Of a DNA stretch of 64,000 nucleotides, positions 24,064 to 36,859 are shown one piece after another (position 1 is the stretch's first letter; each line of letters begins with the position of its first letter). The notes below the pieces were generated by a model. It saw only the letters and a program-made list of their open reading frames with translations, made no database searches and had not been told where the DNA came from. The stretch is from Silene conica (taxonomy: Eukaryota; Streptophyta; Magnoliopsida; Caryophyllales; Caryophyllaceae). Where the stretch lies: positions 71,588,641 through 71,652,640 of the forward strand of contig CM055313.2 in assembly GCA_029255685.2 (NCBI GenBank), read 5' to 3'. A program made the translations under genes and the position numbers.

Positions 24064-27000
24064 ATCTCCCACTTGTCCAAGACAAGTGCGTGTTACCAAT
24101 TCTCTTGCCCTATTACTATCTCTCACTCAATGCATGGCATGCTCTCACGTCGTGCCGGCAATTGATTTAAATTTAGAGTGGTTTATCTCGATCTGCAATT
24201 ACAACTACTGACCGGAATTATCTACCATAGATACCTTCCGAGCGTGGCCACGCATTTCTAATTATTATTCTCCTCGAGTGGCCTAGAGATATTTCTCAAC
24301 CCTGACAAGGGGTGGACAATTCCTAATCGACTTATTCCTTCCGGCTGGCCACAACCCATCATAACCCAAAATATGTCCTTATAAACCCTAGTTACGAAGG
24401 TGTTAGGGCATAAATCAAAGTTAATCTGAAAACTATGCCACCTCAGAGAACAGTCATTAGTCCAAGAACTGACTCATGTGAAACACGATAGATGCTCCCG
24501 CCATGACCAGACAGTCTTTTAATAAGAGTACGCCAGAGCTCTATCAGCGGTCATTAGCCCGACAAATGTATCTTAACCTGTCTATGCCTAGGTGATCGAT
24601 TAGTCATCCCGTATGACTCTATGGCAATCGAACTCGCCATCAATCGCATCACACATCCGATTGCATTGAGATGTCACCTCACTTAAGCAACTAGGGGCTA
24701 GGTCATGATAATTCAATTCACTTTAATGGGGTTCAATATGGTCTTACCATCCCATTTGAATTTTACTTGACCTTTTGTGAGTTATAAATAACTCAAACGA
24801 TTAGTGGATTATACCATCCAAGTGGTCAACCTTTGAACACCATTTAATTTACAATGAGCTTTAGTGCCTCTCGTTCACTTTCTCTAATTTTGTAATTATC
24901 CTCATATTGGATAAACCAAGTTAACCACGGTTCGTGCGAGCGTTCACTTTGCGGATCACATCCGTGCATGCTCCTTGTCCTCAAAGAGATAAGTCATCTC
25001 ATGACTAGTGAATAAGATTATGTGCATCGTGTATCTCCCAGCTACAACAATGCTTTTACAAAATTTGTGAACTCACCCATTTTGTAGAATCTTGTGATGA
25101 CCATGTAGTTAAAATACAATTCATTGAGATGCATAGTCAATGAATGTAAGCCAAAGATTATCATGAATCTTTGCTTGGTATCTTGGAACTTGAGTCTTTG
25201 TAAACCTTTCACCCATGACTAAGTTATCTTCCAAAATCTTGATTTGTCTTTCATCTTCATTGGAGAATACTTTGACAATTGATCAAGGTTTAATCATTGG
25301 TTTGACACCTGCTCAACTGGTTATCCTGTAAGCGGTGCGCATCCAGCTTTACACAATTATTCTAATGGCGGAAACATTAGTGAATTTAAACGTGTAAGCA
25401 ATAGTACTTAAGGTTCGATAAATTTCCATGATCTCATCATGGTTATTCTATCTTCATCTCTATGAACAACCTTAATACTAATAACAAAATGTCTTTTACA
25501 ATCTCAACCAAACATCCCATGTTCAATTAGATTCAAATCACATCAATTTGTCATCTAGAATTAAGAACTCGTATACTCATCAATGCTTCATTCCAAACGA
25601 GCAATGAGTTGTTTTAGATAACGTTTACTCCCACTAAACTCTTGTTCTTGCCTGATTCTGAAGATCCCGAAGTCATTTTCATGACTCAATAGGTTCAAAT
25701 CCTGGAGCGAGAACTCCCACTGAACTTTATATTTATCCTTAAATCATAAAGCTCCCACTCAATTCAATGTTCCTTAACATTTAATGAATTGAAATGGTTG
25801 AGACTTAACCATATGTGCTAATGGTCACATCCTTTTCAAATACTCTTTTGAAAAAACGGTTGTTGAGTTTATTGAATTCATTCTCAATGAATCATTTCAC
25901 TACTTTCAACAGAGTTACCCTTAACTTTGCAGACTGCTGGCATCCACATGTCAACCTTTGCTTCTCTCAATAAATCTCATTTATTAGCATGTATATCTTA
26001 TAAATTTCATGGTCTTAGAAATTGCATTGACACATTTAGATCATCATCTAAATCCAAGAACCTTTTCTTGAGCCTTTGCAAAATCTTTTGAATAATTTTC
26101 TTCGAGTGTCCTCCCGTAGTTTCTATAAGAGTCTTTTCTTATGGTATATAACTTTTGTGTGTGGGAACTTTCAGTTCCCCACATTTATCTTATCTTATAC
26201 TGTACGAGTACTCTATCATGGATCTTATCCATGTATAGAATTTTTCCTTACAAACTTTAAGAATTTATTCTTAAAGTATCCTCCAGGGCCGGGGCCGTTG
26301 GGATCATAAGGCGTAGATTTTTACCAAATCGTAGATCTCATCCTACAACTTAATCTACCTTCATAATCATAAGGCGTAAATTTTTCAAACCGTAGATCCC
26401 ATCCACAACTTAATCTACCTTCTAAATCTCTTACACAACCAAAACACAATAAATCCTACTATTCACCAATAGATCATATCTATTGTGCTCCTCAAAATCA
26501 TGTGCTATTTGTGGCTTTTCAAATTTCTTTCACTCTATCTTTGTAATAATAATCTCATTTCATTATCAAAGATAGCCACTAAGGCCACAAGCAATGGCTT
26601 TGATGTTGGTTTGTGTACCCTTATGATTTATTACAGAAAATATTCGATTTAAAGCTTAGATAGTTTTGGATGGTTGATAAATTTTCCTCATAATTGAGTT
26701 CTAAACTTAATTTTGATTTTGATTTGATTTGAATTAAGTATCCTATACCTATTCGGTTTCAATGGTTATACATTGAAATGTAACAATCAATTCTATTTTA
26801 TGTTTAAGATTTGCAAGTGTTTAAACTAATTAAGAACATAATTATAAAACCGATAGTGATTTGGGTTGAAAACCAAGTCACTACATTATCCAAAATACAA
26901 CAAATTGTTCAAGGATTACCTTTTCCTCGTCCAACAAGGAAATCAAACATAGGTTCTAAATTGTTCTTACAACACTTGAAATACTAGCAAAATAAGCGAA

Positions 27001-27154
27001 AAACAAAGCTCCTTGATCATCCCGAGTGGAGCTACTCTTAGTTCCTTTGATCCATCATGCTTGTTTTTCCTTTCGCTTATCTTTGCTTTCATGCCCTAAT
27101 TCAAGTAAGAAGAGCATTCACATCACAACTTGTATCATAATACATTAGTTGAGA
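24064..27154 (-). other. Gag-only element: 3' noncoding region
   Basis: 3.1 kb between the gag stop and the polypurine tract (minus-strand GGACAAGTGGGAGAT, about 24078-24064), in the place of pol. No protease, integrase, RT or RNase H motif could be read on either strand. Confidence 0.65.
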
Positions 27155-28018
27155 TTAACATAAAATTGGGATAGTTATCATACCAACTGGAAGAATCTTC
27201 CCAGCTTTGAGATCGCTGAGATACTTGGAACAGTTCCTCTTCCAATGTCCTTTGCCATTGCAATAAAAGCACTTAGCCCCTTGATGAGGGCTCTTCTTGG
27301 AATTTGAGGTGCTTGCCTCTGAAGACACTTTCTTTGAACCTTTGGAAGGTTGTTTCCCCTTTGCCTTACCCTTCCTTTTGAACTTTCCTTTGCTCTTAAC
27401 ATCAATGTTGAGCACATCCTTAGGGGCACTAACATTTAGGCCAATTTCCCTTTCAGCTTGCACGATCATATTGTGCAATTCATCGAGAGAGATGTCTTGG
27501 TTTCTCATGTTGAAATTCACCCGGAATTGTACATAAGTTTTCACCTTAGACAAGGAGTGGAGGATTCTGTCAATCACAAGTTCCTTAGGAATGTCCACTT
27601 GATTCAACCTTAGGGTTTCTACATGCTCAATTAACTTGAGCACATGTGGGCTAACCTTTTGCCCCTCCTTAAGATTAAGATCAAAGAAGGCCGATGCCGC
27701 CACGTATTGGACAATTCTCGAAACCTTTGAGAACATAGTCACAAGCCTGGAGTAGATCTCATAGGCCGTGCCAATCTTTATGGCACTCCTTTGGAGTTCT
27801 GGCTCCATCGAGAAGATCAAAACATTTTTGATTGCCGCAGACTCCTTCTGATAAGTATCATAGGGTCGCCTTGCTGCGGCGGTGGCATTTTCTGCAGGTT
27901 CAGGAGGTGATTCTTCGATGAGGAATTCGGTCTTACCGTCACCTTCTGCCACCAACAATAGTTGGGCATCCCAATCGGCAAAGTTTGTCCCATTCTTTTC
28001 TAGCTTACAACGATCCAT
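27155..28018 (-). CDS. Copia-type Gag of the gag-only element
   Basis: 287 aa, open and apparently whole as a stand-alone Gag. It aligns with the gag part of Copia copies 1 and 2: NGTNFADWDAQL near the start, AAIKNVLIFSMEPELQR, a basic linker rich in KGK, then the zinc knuckle CFYCNGKGHWKRNC near the C-terminus. It ends just after LKAGKILPVGM. The autonomous copies have IKAGRVTPVGM at the same point and run on into protease, so the ORF stops at the gag-protease boundary. Gag forms the capsid of the virus-like particle; here it presumably packages its own RNA and relies on a pol-bearing relative. Confidence 0.88.
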   Translation of the reverse strand: MDRCKLEKNGTNFADWDAQLLLVAEGDGKTEFLIEESPPEPAENATAAARRPYDTYQKESAAIKNVLIFSMEPELQRSAIKIGTAYEIYSRLVTMFSKVSRIVQYVAASAFFDLNLKEGQKVSPHVLKLIEHVETLRLNQVDIPKELVIDRILHSLSKVKTYVQFRVNFNMRNQDISLDELHNMIVQAEREIGLNVSAPKDVLNIDVKSKGKFKRKGKAKGKQPSKGSKKVSSEASTSNSKKSPHQGAKCFYCNGKGHWKRNCSKYLSDLKAGKILPVGMITIPILC

Positions 28019-28632
28019 GAAGGAACGTAAACATGAAGTGTTTGTAGTAGTGGAAGCGGTTATGATTGATATTGATTTGAAAGACTTAACTACAAAATTT
28101 TAAACATATGAAGAAATTAAATGCTAATCGTTCTAATTTTAATGTTAACTTGTAAACATATTTATCAAGCTAATGCATCTATAAAATGACCTCTAACCAA
28201 TTTTATAAATGATTCCAAGACCCAAACCCATACCACCGAAATCGTGAACCACTGGAACTCCGACCCAATGATATGGTTTGGTGGGTTAAAATAAACCGGT
28301 TCTACCATAGAACTCTTGGTTGATGACAAATCATAATTTATTCATCTTAGCCCAGAACACATTGACCACTGGTCCTCTACACTTCCGTTGAGTACAAACC
28401 AAATTTCAATTGCATCGAGATGCGATCCACCCACTGAACTGAATCCACCTCATCGCCCCACTTATCCTACGTAATGAGGTTCGTACTGCCCACTGGACTA
28501 GCACCACCCCACGAAATAGAAGCTCATGGGTTCTACTATTTGGTAAGGCTAATTCTCAATTGTTTTGTTTAATATAGAGGTCTTGTCAATTTATTATCTA
28601 TCTCCTTTAAGCGAATTAAATTGGTGAACTCG
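28019..28632 (-). other. Gag-only element leader, part next to gag
   Basis: Untranslated leader upstream of gag on the minus strand. The CACTA insertion at 28633 interrupts it, and it resumes at 38326. No gene seen. Confidence 0.6.
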
Positions 28633-29090
28633 CACTACGAAAATAAAGGCGTTTTCCGACCGAAAATTTTAGTCGCAAATACAAGAAAAACGGTCGGAAA
28701 CAGTTTTTTGCGACCGATTTTCAATATTTCCGACCGACAGGCGTCAGTCGCAATTTTTGGTAGCAAACTGACAACTATACCGACCACTTTTCAGTCGCAA
28801 ATTGTTCCAACTGAGTTTCCAACCACCATACAGTCGTTAAGCGTGGAGGAAAAAAATTGACTTTTTCCCTATTCCAACTGAAAAACGGTCGGAATTGACA
28901 AATTTATGTCAACAAAAGTTTGACTTTTTCCTCGTTTTCCAACTGAAAAACGGTCGGAAAAAAAATAGGTCAACAAAAAATTGACTTTTTTCTCGTATTC
29001 CAACTGAAAAACAGTCGGAAGCAAAAAAAATAGGTCAACAAAAAACTGACTTTTTCCTCGTATTCCAACTGAAAATCGGTCGGAAGAACA
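28633..29090. repeat. CACTA left subterminal repeats
   Basis: 28640-28850 holds scattered CCGACCGA, CGGTCGGAAA and AGTCGCAA motifs. 28858-29090 holds four tandem units of about 60 bp, each with TTCCAACTGAAAAACGGTCG, a purine tract, TCAACAAAA and TTGACTTTTTCC. The long minus-strand frame across it is a by-product of the repeat. Confidence 0.85.
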
Positions 29091-29350
29091 AAATAAGTAC
29101 CAACATGCATGCATGATACATGCTCCCATAAACCGCTCACTAGTATTATAACCTGCACGTATACACAAATTTTCAACGCCAAACAATATTGGATCCCAAC
29201 ACAATTTGTCAATCGCAATGATGCGAACATACGATTTTCATAAAAAAAGTTAAATGTAACAAGAGAAATTCATTACAACTCCAAAAAGAACAAGTTCAAC
29301 ATAATCCAAGTCCAAAAGATAAGAAAAAGTCTCATAAACTTTAAAACAAA

Positions 29351-32300
29351 CTAAGCAAGTGATTGAACTGAAGCCGAAGTGCCACTACCATCTTCATGTG
29401 GGTCTCTTGAGGTTAACAATGCAAATTTTTCTTCAAACTTACGCATCACTTCAAGCTCTATTTGTGATTGCATTTGGCTCAACCTTTCCTCATTCTCTTG
29501 ATTCATTTTTTGCAACCGTTCCTCGTTCTCTTGGTTCACCTTACCCATTGTTTCCTTCAATAGTAGCTCGTGATGAGTTTGGAGTTGAGTAAGTACTCCA
29601 GGGGTGTAGCATTGGGTAGATGCACCAGTAGAGGTGACACTCGGACCAAAGAATAAAGACTGAGCATTACCAAGACCATATACTTGTCCCTTCTTTCTTC
29701 CACCAACGGATTTGTAATAAACTTCATCTTCCTTGTATGAAGTTCCTTGCATCTCAAGTGCAACGACGTCATTAGTGAACGATTCCTGCAAATAAAACAT
29801 AGGGAAACTTGTTTAGTGGATTTTAAACTTAGTGGAAATTTGTTGAGCGTGTTCTAAGAATACAAAGAAAACAAGGGCGGCAGTAATGCACCGGGATAAC
29901 CAGATTTTTAACTAGCAAGAGTACTTAGCAAGAGGGCTTTCTGCTGGGCTAGCATCCTTAACTCGCTTATGGTCAACATCCCTAGCTAGCCCTATCCCTT
30001 AGATCGCAGTAGGGTTAAGGGGTAGGAAATCTTGTTAAATATGCCTTATTAATATTAATAGAGAATTAACTTATTCCCAGAAGAGTATCAAAAGCTACTA
30101 CTACTAGACGTTCATGCCAAACAAGTAGTCTTGCTCTTTACTCATATTCTCAGACAATGTGATTACTTAGTCTTCGGCGATAGCTAACTCGACGCGCCCT
30201 TTCTCTTTATACATCCGAGACGACCTTCTATCAAAGAACTCTAAGCAGCGATTCCACTGCAATTTCAAAAGGAGAAGAACTTCATTCCATTCTGTCACCT
30301 ACCCATCTCCCTTCCGTTCCTGCCAGCCCTCCCCCTTTGATTAATAATAAGGCTTCACACTTTGATATGTCATGTCGGGATTAAACAACCAAATATAAAG
30401 ACTTGTTGAGTTAGAGAAGGAAGGCGCTTAGAGCTTTTCAACTAAAATAGAAGAAGTGGCTTTCTGATCTATTTCATTAATCTAGTAGCCACCTGAGTTC
30501 CTTTAGTTCACAGGGGTGCATTGTGGAATACTAAACTACAATCTCCCACACCAATGATTTAGGAGGATATGACATACACACTAAGGCTAAAAAAAAATTC
30601 TTTGATAAGCGAAATAATGGAAGTACATACCATGACGCTCTTCGGCCTACCCGCTTCCACTGTATCCTTCCCCTTTGGTGTATGGACATGCTTAAACAAT
30701 TCAAAAGCCGTAGGCATCTTGCCACCAGCTTTCTTAGCCTGCAAAAAAAAGCACTAAAGCAAGATTCGAAAGGTGAATTACAAAATCAGATTCCCTAGTG
30801 AATAATATTTACCATCTCAGCCGCTATCTCAATAGCAGATTTTCTACCCATATTATGGGTTCCCAACACTTTCCCATTTTCCTTGTGCTTTGTCCTATTC
30901 CCGCTACTAATCGTTGATTTTTTCTTAAATGCATCTGACGCTTTTCTCAACAACAAAGCGTCACGGGCAGCTTCTGACATCCATGTGCCATCCTCTTTCG
31001 TCTTGACATGCCAAACTAAGTCCTTGAGCCGTGATCCAACCTTCTTGTTGAATGTCATCCTGAGCTGAGCCTCATGCGCTGGATCATATTCAAAATTATT
31101 CTGCAATTACATAAAATAAAGTAGAATTATTCTATTTTTAGATATATTAGAGAAAAAAATCTAACTATAAGTATTTGCAAAAAAAATAACCTTAAAATGA
31201 TTCCAGTAATCCTCTTTTACGTCGGCTGGAGTCTCTCTCCAATTAGGACAACAAACATTAGTCTTCGACTTAATCGCACCAGACACTGCATCTTTCACCA
31301 CCTTACTTGTGAACCTGTTATTATAACATACTAGTAAGTTGAAATAAGAAACCAAGAAAATTATCAGGTGCTGTCAAGACAAGAGATTCAGTACTGTCAA
31401 GACAATAGTATGCAGATTCTGAACGTTGGTGTGGATTTAAAATTGCACATATAAAGACATGGAAGAGAATTAAGGTTCTGAATTGAGGTGCATCTGTCAG
31501 TAGGTACAGTTAGTAGTTACTACACAATACACACACTAATTCATTACTCGGATCCTTGTAGACTTCCGTTCTAAACTCCCACATACGAAAATCGGCTGTA
31601 GTCAGATACGCTGATCTGCGCTGTTACCAACATATTCAGCCTGCCCGACTCCTGCACGCAGACCCAGCAAGAACCTGCCAGCCTCCTGCACGCAGACCAG
31701 ACCCAGCCCCATTTGCCCAGCAGCAGCTCTGCCGTGCTTCAGCTAGCAACCAGCAATTGCTGACAGACGCCAGGCCTGCCCCTGTACAGCCTAGTGCTCA
31801 CGCTGCTATGCCATAGCCTAACGCAACCACTTCACAGCCACATTCAGAAACCCAAGCCAGCAACTTCAGACACTCAGACCCAGTCAGACGCAACCTACTG
31901 ATCAATAGCCTACCAGCTCGTGCCAAGCAACTGCCCAGCACAAGACACACTACTTACAGGCTGTCGGTCACAGTAAGCATTCCTCAACTTCTTCAGTTGG
32001 GTCGACCTCTTAATTTTGAAGAAAACCTCATTGCCATCCTTAAAACAAATCAAAACATATTAACCATAAAAACATGCATAAACAATATTGTCTGCTTTAG
32101 TAGCATACAGACATGCAGTCATACATTGTGAGAAAATTATTATAAAAAATATGCAGAAACGCCACCAAATGTCGCTATGTCAGATATAAATTTTAACAAA
32201 CTATCGAGTAAACTACAGTCGTCGACAGTAAGAGCAACACAGAAGAATGTACGAAAACACATTTTAAAATGCTCTAAGTGTCTTAGTTACTGATGTTGAA

Positions 32301-33212
32301 ATCCCTCTCGCATATAAGACCTGGTTTTGCTATTCTGTCTGGTGTCACAAGAACAATTACATCCAAACATTCACAACATAACTGACACTCGCCCCAAAAC
32401 AGAATTGCAACATCAACACTCGAGAAGCATTCCCCTTTGAGTTGTGAATAGTTCGGATTAAAATTATCCATTATCTTTCTGAATTCTGATAAACCATCAA
32501 TCCAACCTCAAACAGAATGAAAAACGGATGTACAAACTCAGTTTTCTCCTTGCTCAAAACCAAATACTAAAATATGCTAAGGTTCATCTGTGTCGTACTG
32601 TATACACATAATCTTTTCTAACATCTAAGATACCGCATAAAATCAGGGGAAATTTGAACCTAATATCCCACGTAGACATACACAAGGTTCCTCCTATAAA
32701 GTAGTTATATATAAATCATTTGTGTTAATTTAATTGTAATCATTTGATTGGTGATGCTAGGATCAGTGATCTCAATGAAGGGCTGCTATGAATATCAGAA
32801 TTCAGCAGGTGGGGAAAGGGTCCATAATCAGGGAATCCATTTATTAGACATCCCTGCATCTGTGAAATTGAGGTGCATCTGTCAGTAGATTAGTAGTTGT
32901 CAGTATGTTAGTATTCTGTCCAAGATAAGAAATGCACTAACAGCTACCTTTTCTTCTCATACAAGTCATAGAAGCAAGCCAATCCAAACTACTAGACTTG
33001 GTTAGTTGTAGGCGAAAGAGATTAAGGCTAGTCCAAAAAGGTAGAGATCAATTATTATGCAATGTAAATGAACCGTACCATATGCCTGAAGGTGATATAA
33101 GTGTCTTTGGTTGCCCTGAATCTGGGTTCTGACGATTCTCATTCTCCGTATTTGTCGATCCTCTAATTCTTTGATTATTAAGGCTGCCTCTTCTTCTGCT
33201 ACATCCTACCAT
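29351..33212 (-). CDS. CACTA second protein, Transposase_24-like
   Basis: A multi-exon gene read from motifs and splice sites. Exon 1 is 33212-33079 ([18 protein letters not shown], ending at a GTACGG donor). Later exons lie near 31355-31190 ([17 protein letters not shown]), 31101-30813 ([20 protein letters not shown]), 30738-30629 ([25 protein letters not shown] donor) and 29787-29351 ([21 protein letters not shown], then a coiled-coil of [11 protein letters not shown] repeats). The layout fits the plant Ptta/En/Spm Transposase_24 family, which acts in the nucleus with TNP2 and probably binds the subterminal repeats. The exon structure between 33079 and 31355 is uncertain. No stop was seen within the exons listed. 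Confidence 0.7.
31958..32038 (-). pseudogene. Captured SUMO exon fragment
   Basis: 81 bp encode 27 codons closely matching plant [18 protein letters not shown] then [20 protein letters not shown] acceptor sits directly before it and a canonical GTAAGT donor directly after, both in phase 0. Upstream, the start at DGNEVFF matches what I recall as a plant SUMO exon boundary. Downstream, homology stops at the donor, earlier than in the host gene. It lies in a long intron of the transposon's second gene. It could be a captured fragment (Pack-type) or an exon used in a chimeric transposon protein; the flanking exon phase (exon 1 ends in phase 2) argues against simple inclusion. Confidence 0.8.
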
Positions 33213-33491
33213 CGTAACTATAAACAAAAACTTTGAATTTATTTATTAGTGTACTAATAGTTAATAATCAACCAACAGAAAGTATAAAACAAGCAAATAA
33301 CAGATAGAAGATAACACTAACACAATAGATAACACTAACACCCAGTTAATATTAAGCAAATAACAAATAGCACATACAAAACAAGCATTGAATAACAAAA
33401 AGACAATAGTCATTAATCATTGAATAACAAAAACAGAATAGTTATAAAAGTGTTGGTATAAAATAAAACAAGCAAAAGCTGATAACTAAAA

Positions 33492-36366
33492 CTATTCAAA
33501 ATCATCGTCACTAGAATCATCATGACCAACTGACTGAGCATCATCATCATCATCACTAGAAAGATCTTCTTCTTCTTCTTCTTCTTCTTCTTCTATCCTT
33601 TCTTGCACAAATTCGTCATCTACTTCCTCTATCACATATTCATTTTCATCTCTCACTTCATCGTCATATATTCTAGACAAAATTGGAGTATCAAGAACAA
33701 CTTCCTCTTGAAAAATAGTTACTTCATCAGTAGGGGCATCAATCTGGGATCTTGCTTTTGTCTTAAATACTGCCCACCATTGATTCCTATCTTTCTTCGT
33801 GCTTGGGTAAGAAGAAAAATAAACTTGTTGAACCTGATAAGCTAACACAAATGGGTCGTACTTTGGAAACTTCTTCGTGGAATTAACTTCAACAAGTTTA
33901 TATTCTGGATGTATATTCATACCATTCCCAGAACTATCCATCCAATTGCACTTGAACAATATTGTATTATAAGCGTCCAGTCTACCGTTATAACTAATTT
34001 CAATCACCTCATCTAACAGGCCGTAGTAATTGGTTTCTTCGACAAAACTAACACAAACGCCATAATTCATGGTGTTTCTTAATCTGCCAATACTATAACT
34101 TTGAAAGTTGAATCCATTAACTGAGTAACGCTTCCAAGTTCGTACCAGTCTAGAAGGACCCATGGCCAAAGCATACAAAAAATCATTGGATTCATTCTTC
34201 TTTAGCACCTATTTCAAGAAGGGGCTAATTTTAGTATTACTCATTTCTCTGTTAACATAGCAAGAAACATATTAATTTTTGTGAAATACAAGCTTACGCG
34301 TTCTCGAAGCCATCCTGGGAATTCTACTTCAAATTTATCCCAAACCTCATTCGCCGATACATGTGAATGTTGTTCAATGATAAAACTCTCAAATTCCCTA
34401 AAAAGAAAACACGTATGGACTGGAAGTAAGGAGGACAGTAGTTTGAGAAAGATTTAAGTTACACTATTATTTATAAAAAAAATACTTCACTTACCCTTCA
34501 TAATCATTTAACAATTCACAATTATTGAGGATATAGATATGTGCACGTTGAAGTTCTTTATCCTCGAGATACCTTGTACGACATTTACCAGATGTATAAC
34601 CCTCATGATATTGAAATAGTTCAGGTCTGATCGTGATCGTGGGCCATCTGTTGATTACCCTTGACATTCATAATTGTATTAATCAATTGCTCGAAAAAAA
34701 TTTTCTCTATGTGCATCACATCGAGGTTATGTCGAATGAGCAATGATTTCCAATAAGGAAGCTCCCAAAATATGCTTCTTTTGAACCACCCAGTCCCCAA
34801 CTTTTTTAACTCTTTGAATTCGGTATCAGTACCATTGACTACTGTTGGAAATTGCTCTACACGTCTCCACAATTCTTGACCAGTTAGTCTTGGAAGAGGG
34901 AGACCATTTTCAAACCTATTTTTGGTAAAAGCACTCTTATTTTGTCTAAAGGCATGATCAATAGGTAAGAATTGCCGATGACAATCAAACCAACATACCT
35001 TATTTCCATTCGGAAGATGAAAGGACTTGCTTTTCTCCATACAATAAGGGCATGCAAAATAACCAGCGGTTGACCATCCAGACAACATTCCATAGGCCGG
35101 AAAATCATTTATTGTCTACATGAGTGAAGCTCTCATTTGAAAATTTTGCTTTCTGGAAATGTCGTAAGTGAGTACACCAGTTTCCCATAACTTTTTAAGT
35201 TCAGAAATCAAAGGTTGCAAGTATATGTCTAGGTTTCCTTTCGGATTCTTAGGGCCTGGGATAATCATTGATAAGAAGATAAATGGTCGTTTCATGCACA
35301 ACCCTGGCGGAAGGTTGTAAGGCGTGATCATTACTGGCCAGCAAGAATACGACTTGCCAAACTGTCCAAACGGTGCAAACCCATCTGTGCATAAACCAAG
35401 TCGCACATTACGGGGTTCCTCGGCAAAGTCTGGGTAAGATGCATCAAAATGTTTCCAAGCCTCTCCGTCACTTGGATGAGCCATCATCCCTCTAACACGA
35501 GGGTTTTCTGAATGCCATCTCATTTCCTTAGCTATGTGTTTTGTTGCGTATAGTCTTTGTAACCTCGGGGTTAAACGGAAATAAGTTAACACCTGTTTTC
35601 CTACTTGTTTCCCAGTTGTATTTTCTTTATATCTATCTTCACCACATTTCTTACAGTTCACAAGTACGGCATTTTCCTCCCAATACAACATACATCCGTA
35701 TGGACAAGCGTCAATCTTCTCATGTGGAAGTTGAAGGCCTTTTAGGACTTTTTTGGTGTTGTAAAAGGTTGTGGTCATGCTATTATTTTTGGGAATCACT
35801 TCTTCGATAAAGGATGTAACAGCATCTACACATCTATGGGGTAAATTATACTCGCATTTTAAATTTATCACCCTTGCAGCCGCTTTTAGCAATGACACGC
35901 TGCTACCCTCATACAAAGGTTTAGCAGCCGCATTTAACATATCAAAAAATGTTTTTGCTAGTGGGTGTGGTGGTTCTTCATCTATAGGGGGTTCTTCTAA
36001 AATATCCATCACAGTATCCCCTAATGCATCTACCACCATATTTCGATAGGGATCTAAAATTGCACTTGGTTCGCCTTCATCAGTTGGGTAGTTCTCCTCA
36101 TGACAAACCCAATCATAGTAGTGTGGACAAAAACCATTTTTAAGAAGATGTTCTTTTACATCAAATTCATTCTTATACTTTTGATTCTTGCATTTTTGGC
36201 ATGGACACCTAAATTGTTTATTAGAAACATAACCATCTTGCTCTTTAACATGTTCAATGAATTCATTAACTCCAAGCACAAAATCGATCTTCAGTTTTTT
36301 ACTTGCATCCAATCTTTCATACATCCATGTCCGCTCAACTCTTTTCATTATAAATCTAACATGCAT
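33492..36366 (-). pseudogene. CACTA transposase TNP2-like (TNPD)
   Basis: Catalytic transposase of the CACTA element, degraded. In order: a transposase-associated N-terminal domain (RTWMYERL, RCPCQKCKN, HYYDWVCHEE), the Transposase_21 domain (GLCTDGFAPFGQFGKSYSCW, then YGMLSGWSTAGYFACPYC and WKSLLIRHNLDVMHIEKI), a DUF4218-region end (34620-34503, KCRTRYLEDKELQRAH), a small exon (34405-34300, VWDKFEVEFPGWL) and a DUF4216 exon (34208-33492) with a very acidic tail. A TAG at 35116-35118 replaces the Trp normally found in ALMWTINDFPAYG. The segment between about 34630 and 34620 is far too short for the family, so several hundred residues are missing. The best start is probably the Met before KRVERTWMYERL. 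Confidence 0.85.
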
Positions 36367-36859
36367 ATAAAAAGCATTTGAACGAATTCAACTAACTAGT
36401 GTGCAACAACGTCCATATTACTGATGCAATCAGGATGCAAATTATATATTATTATAAATTGTCAACATGTTATCGATTTTCAGAAACAAACTAAATATAT
36501 GTTATGCTAGTTACTAGCTAGTGTGTATACATATATCCTAATTGTTTTGTGGCTACGTATTATAGAAATTATTGTATCAACAAGACTTGGTTTTATTGAC
36601 GATGAGAACCACTATTTATACACAATACACGCCTATGATTACAAACTATGGAAAACATAATATGCAAAACATAATAAAACATACTATGATACATGGTAAG
36701 TAAACAGTAATATACAATTATACAACCATACAATCCTGGTACATTGTGAAATCAACCATCTGTGCATAAACAAATAAGGCACCGAAATTGCAGGAAGTGA
36801 AAAAAATGAACCTAAGAGCCCTACCTTATCCAAGTACAGATGAAGCTCTACTGCCCTTA

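Noticed and set aside
28869-29230. 111-aa and 86-aa minus-strand frames
   Set aside because: They read through the 60-bp CACTA subterminal repeat and are repetitive for that reason.
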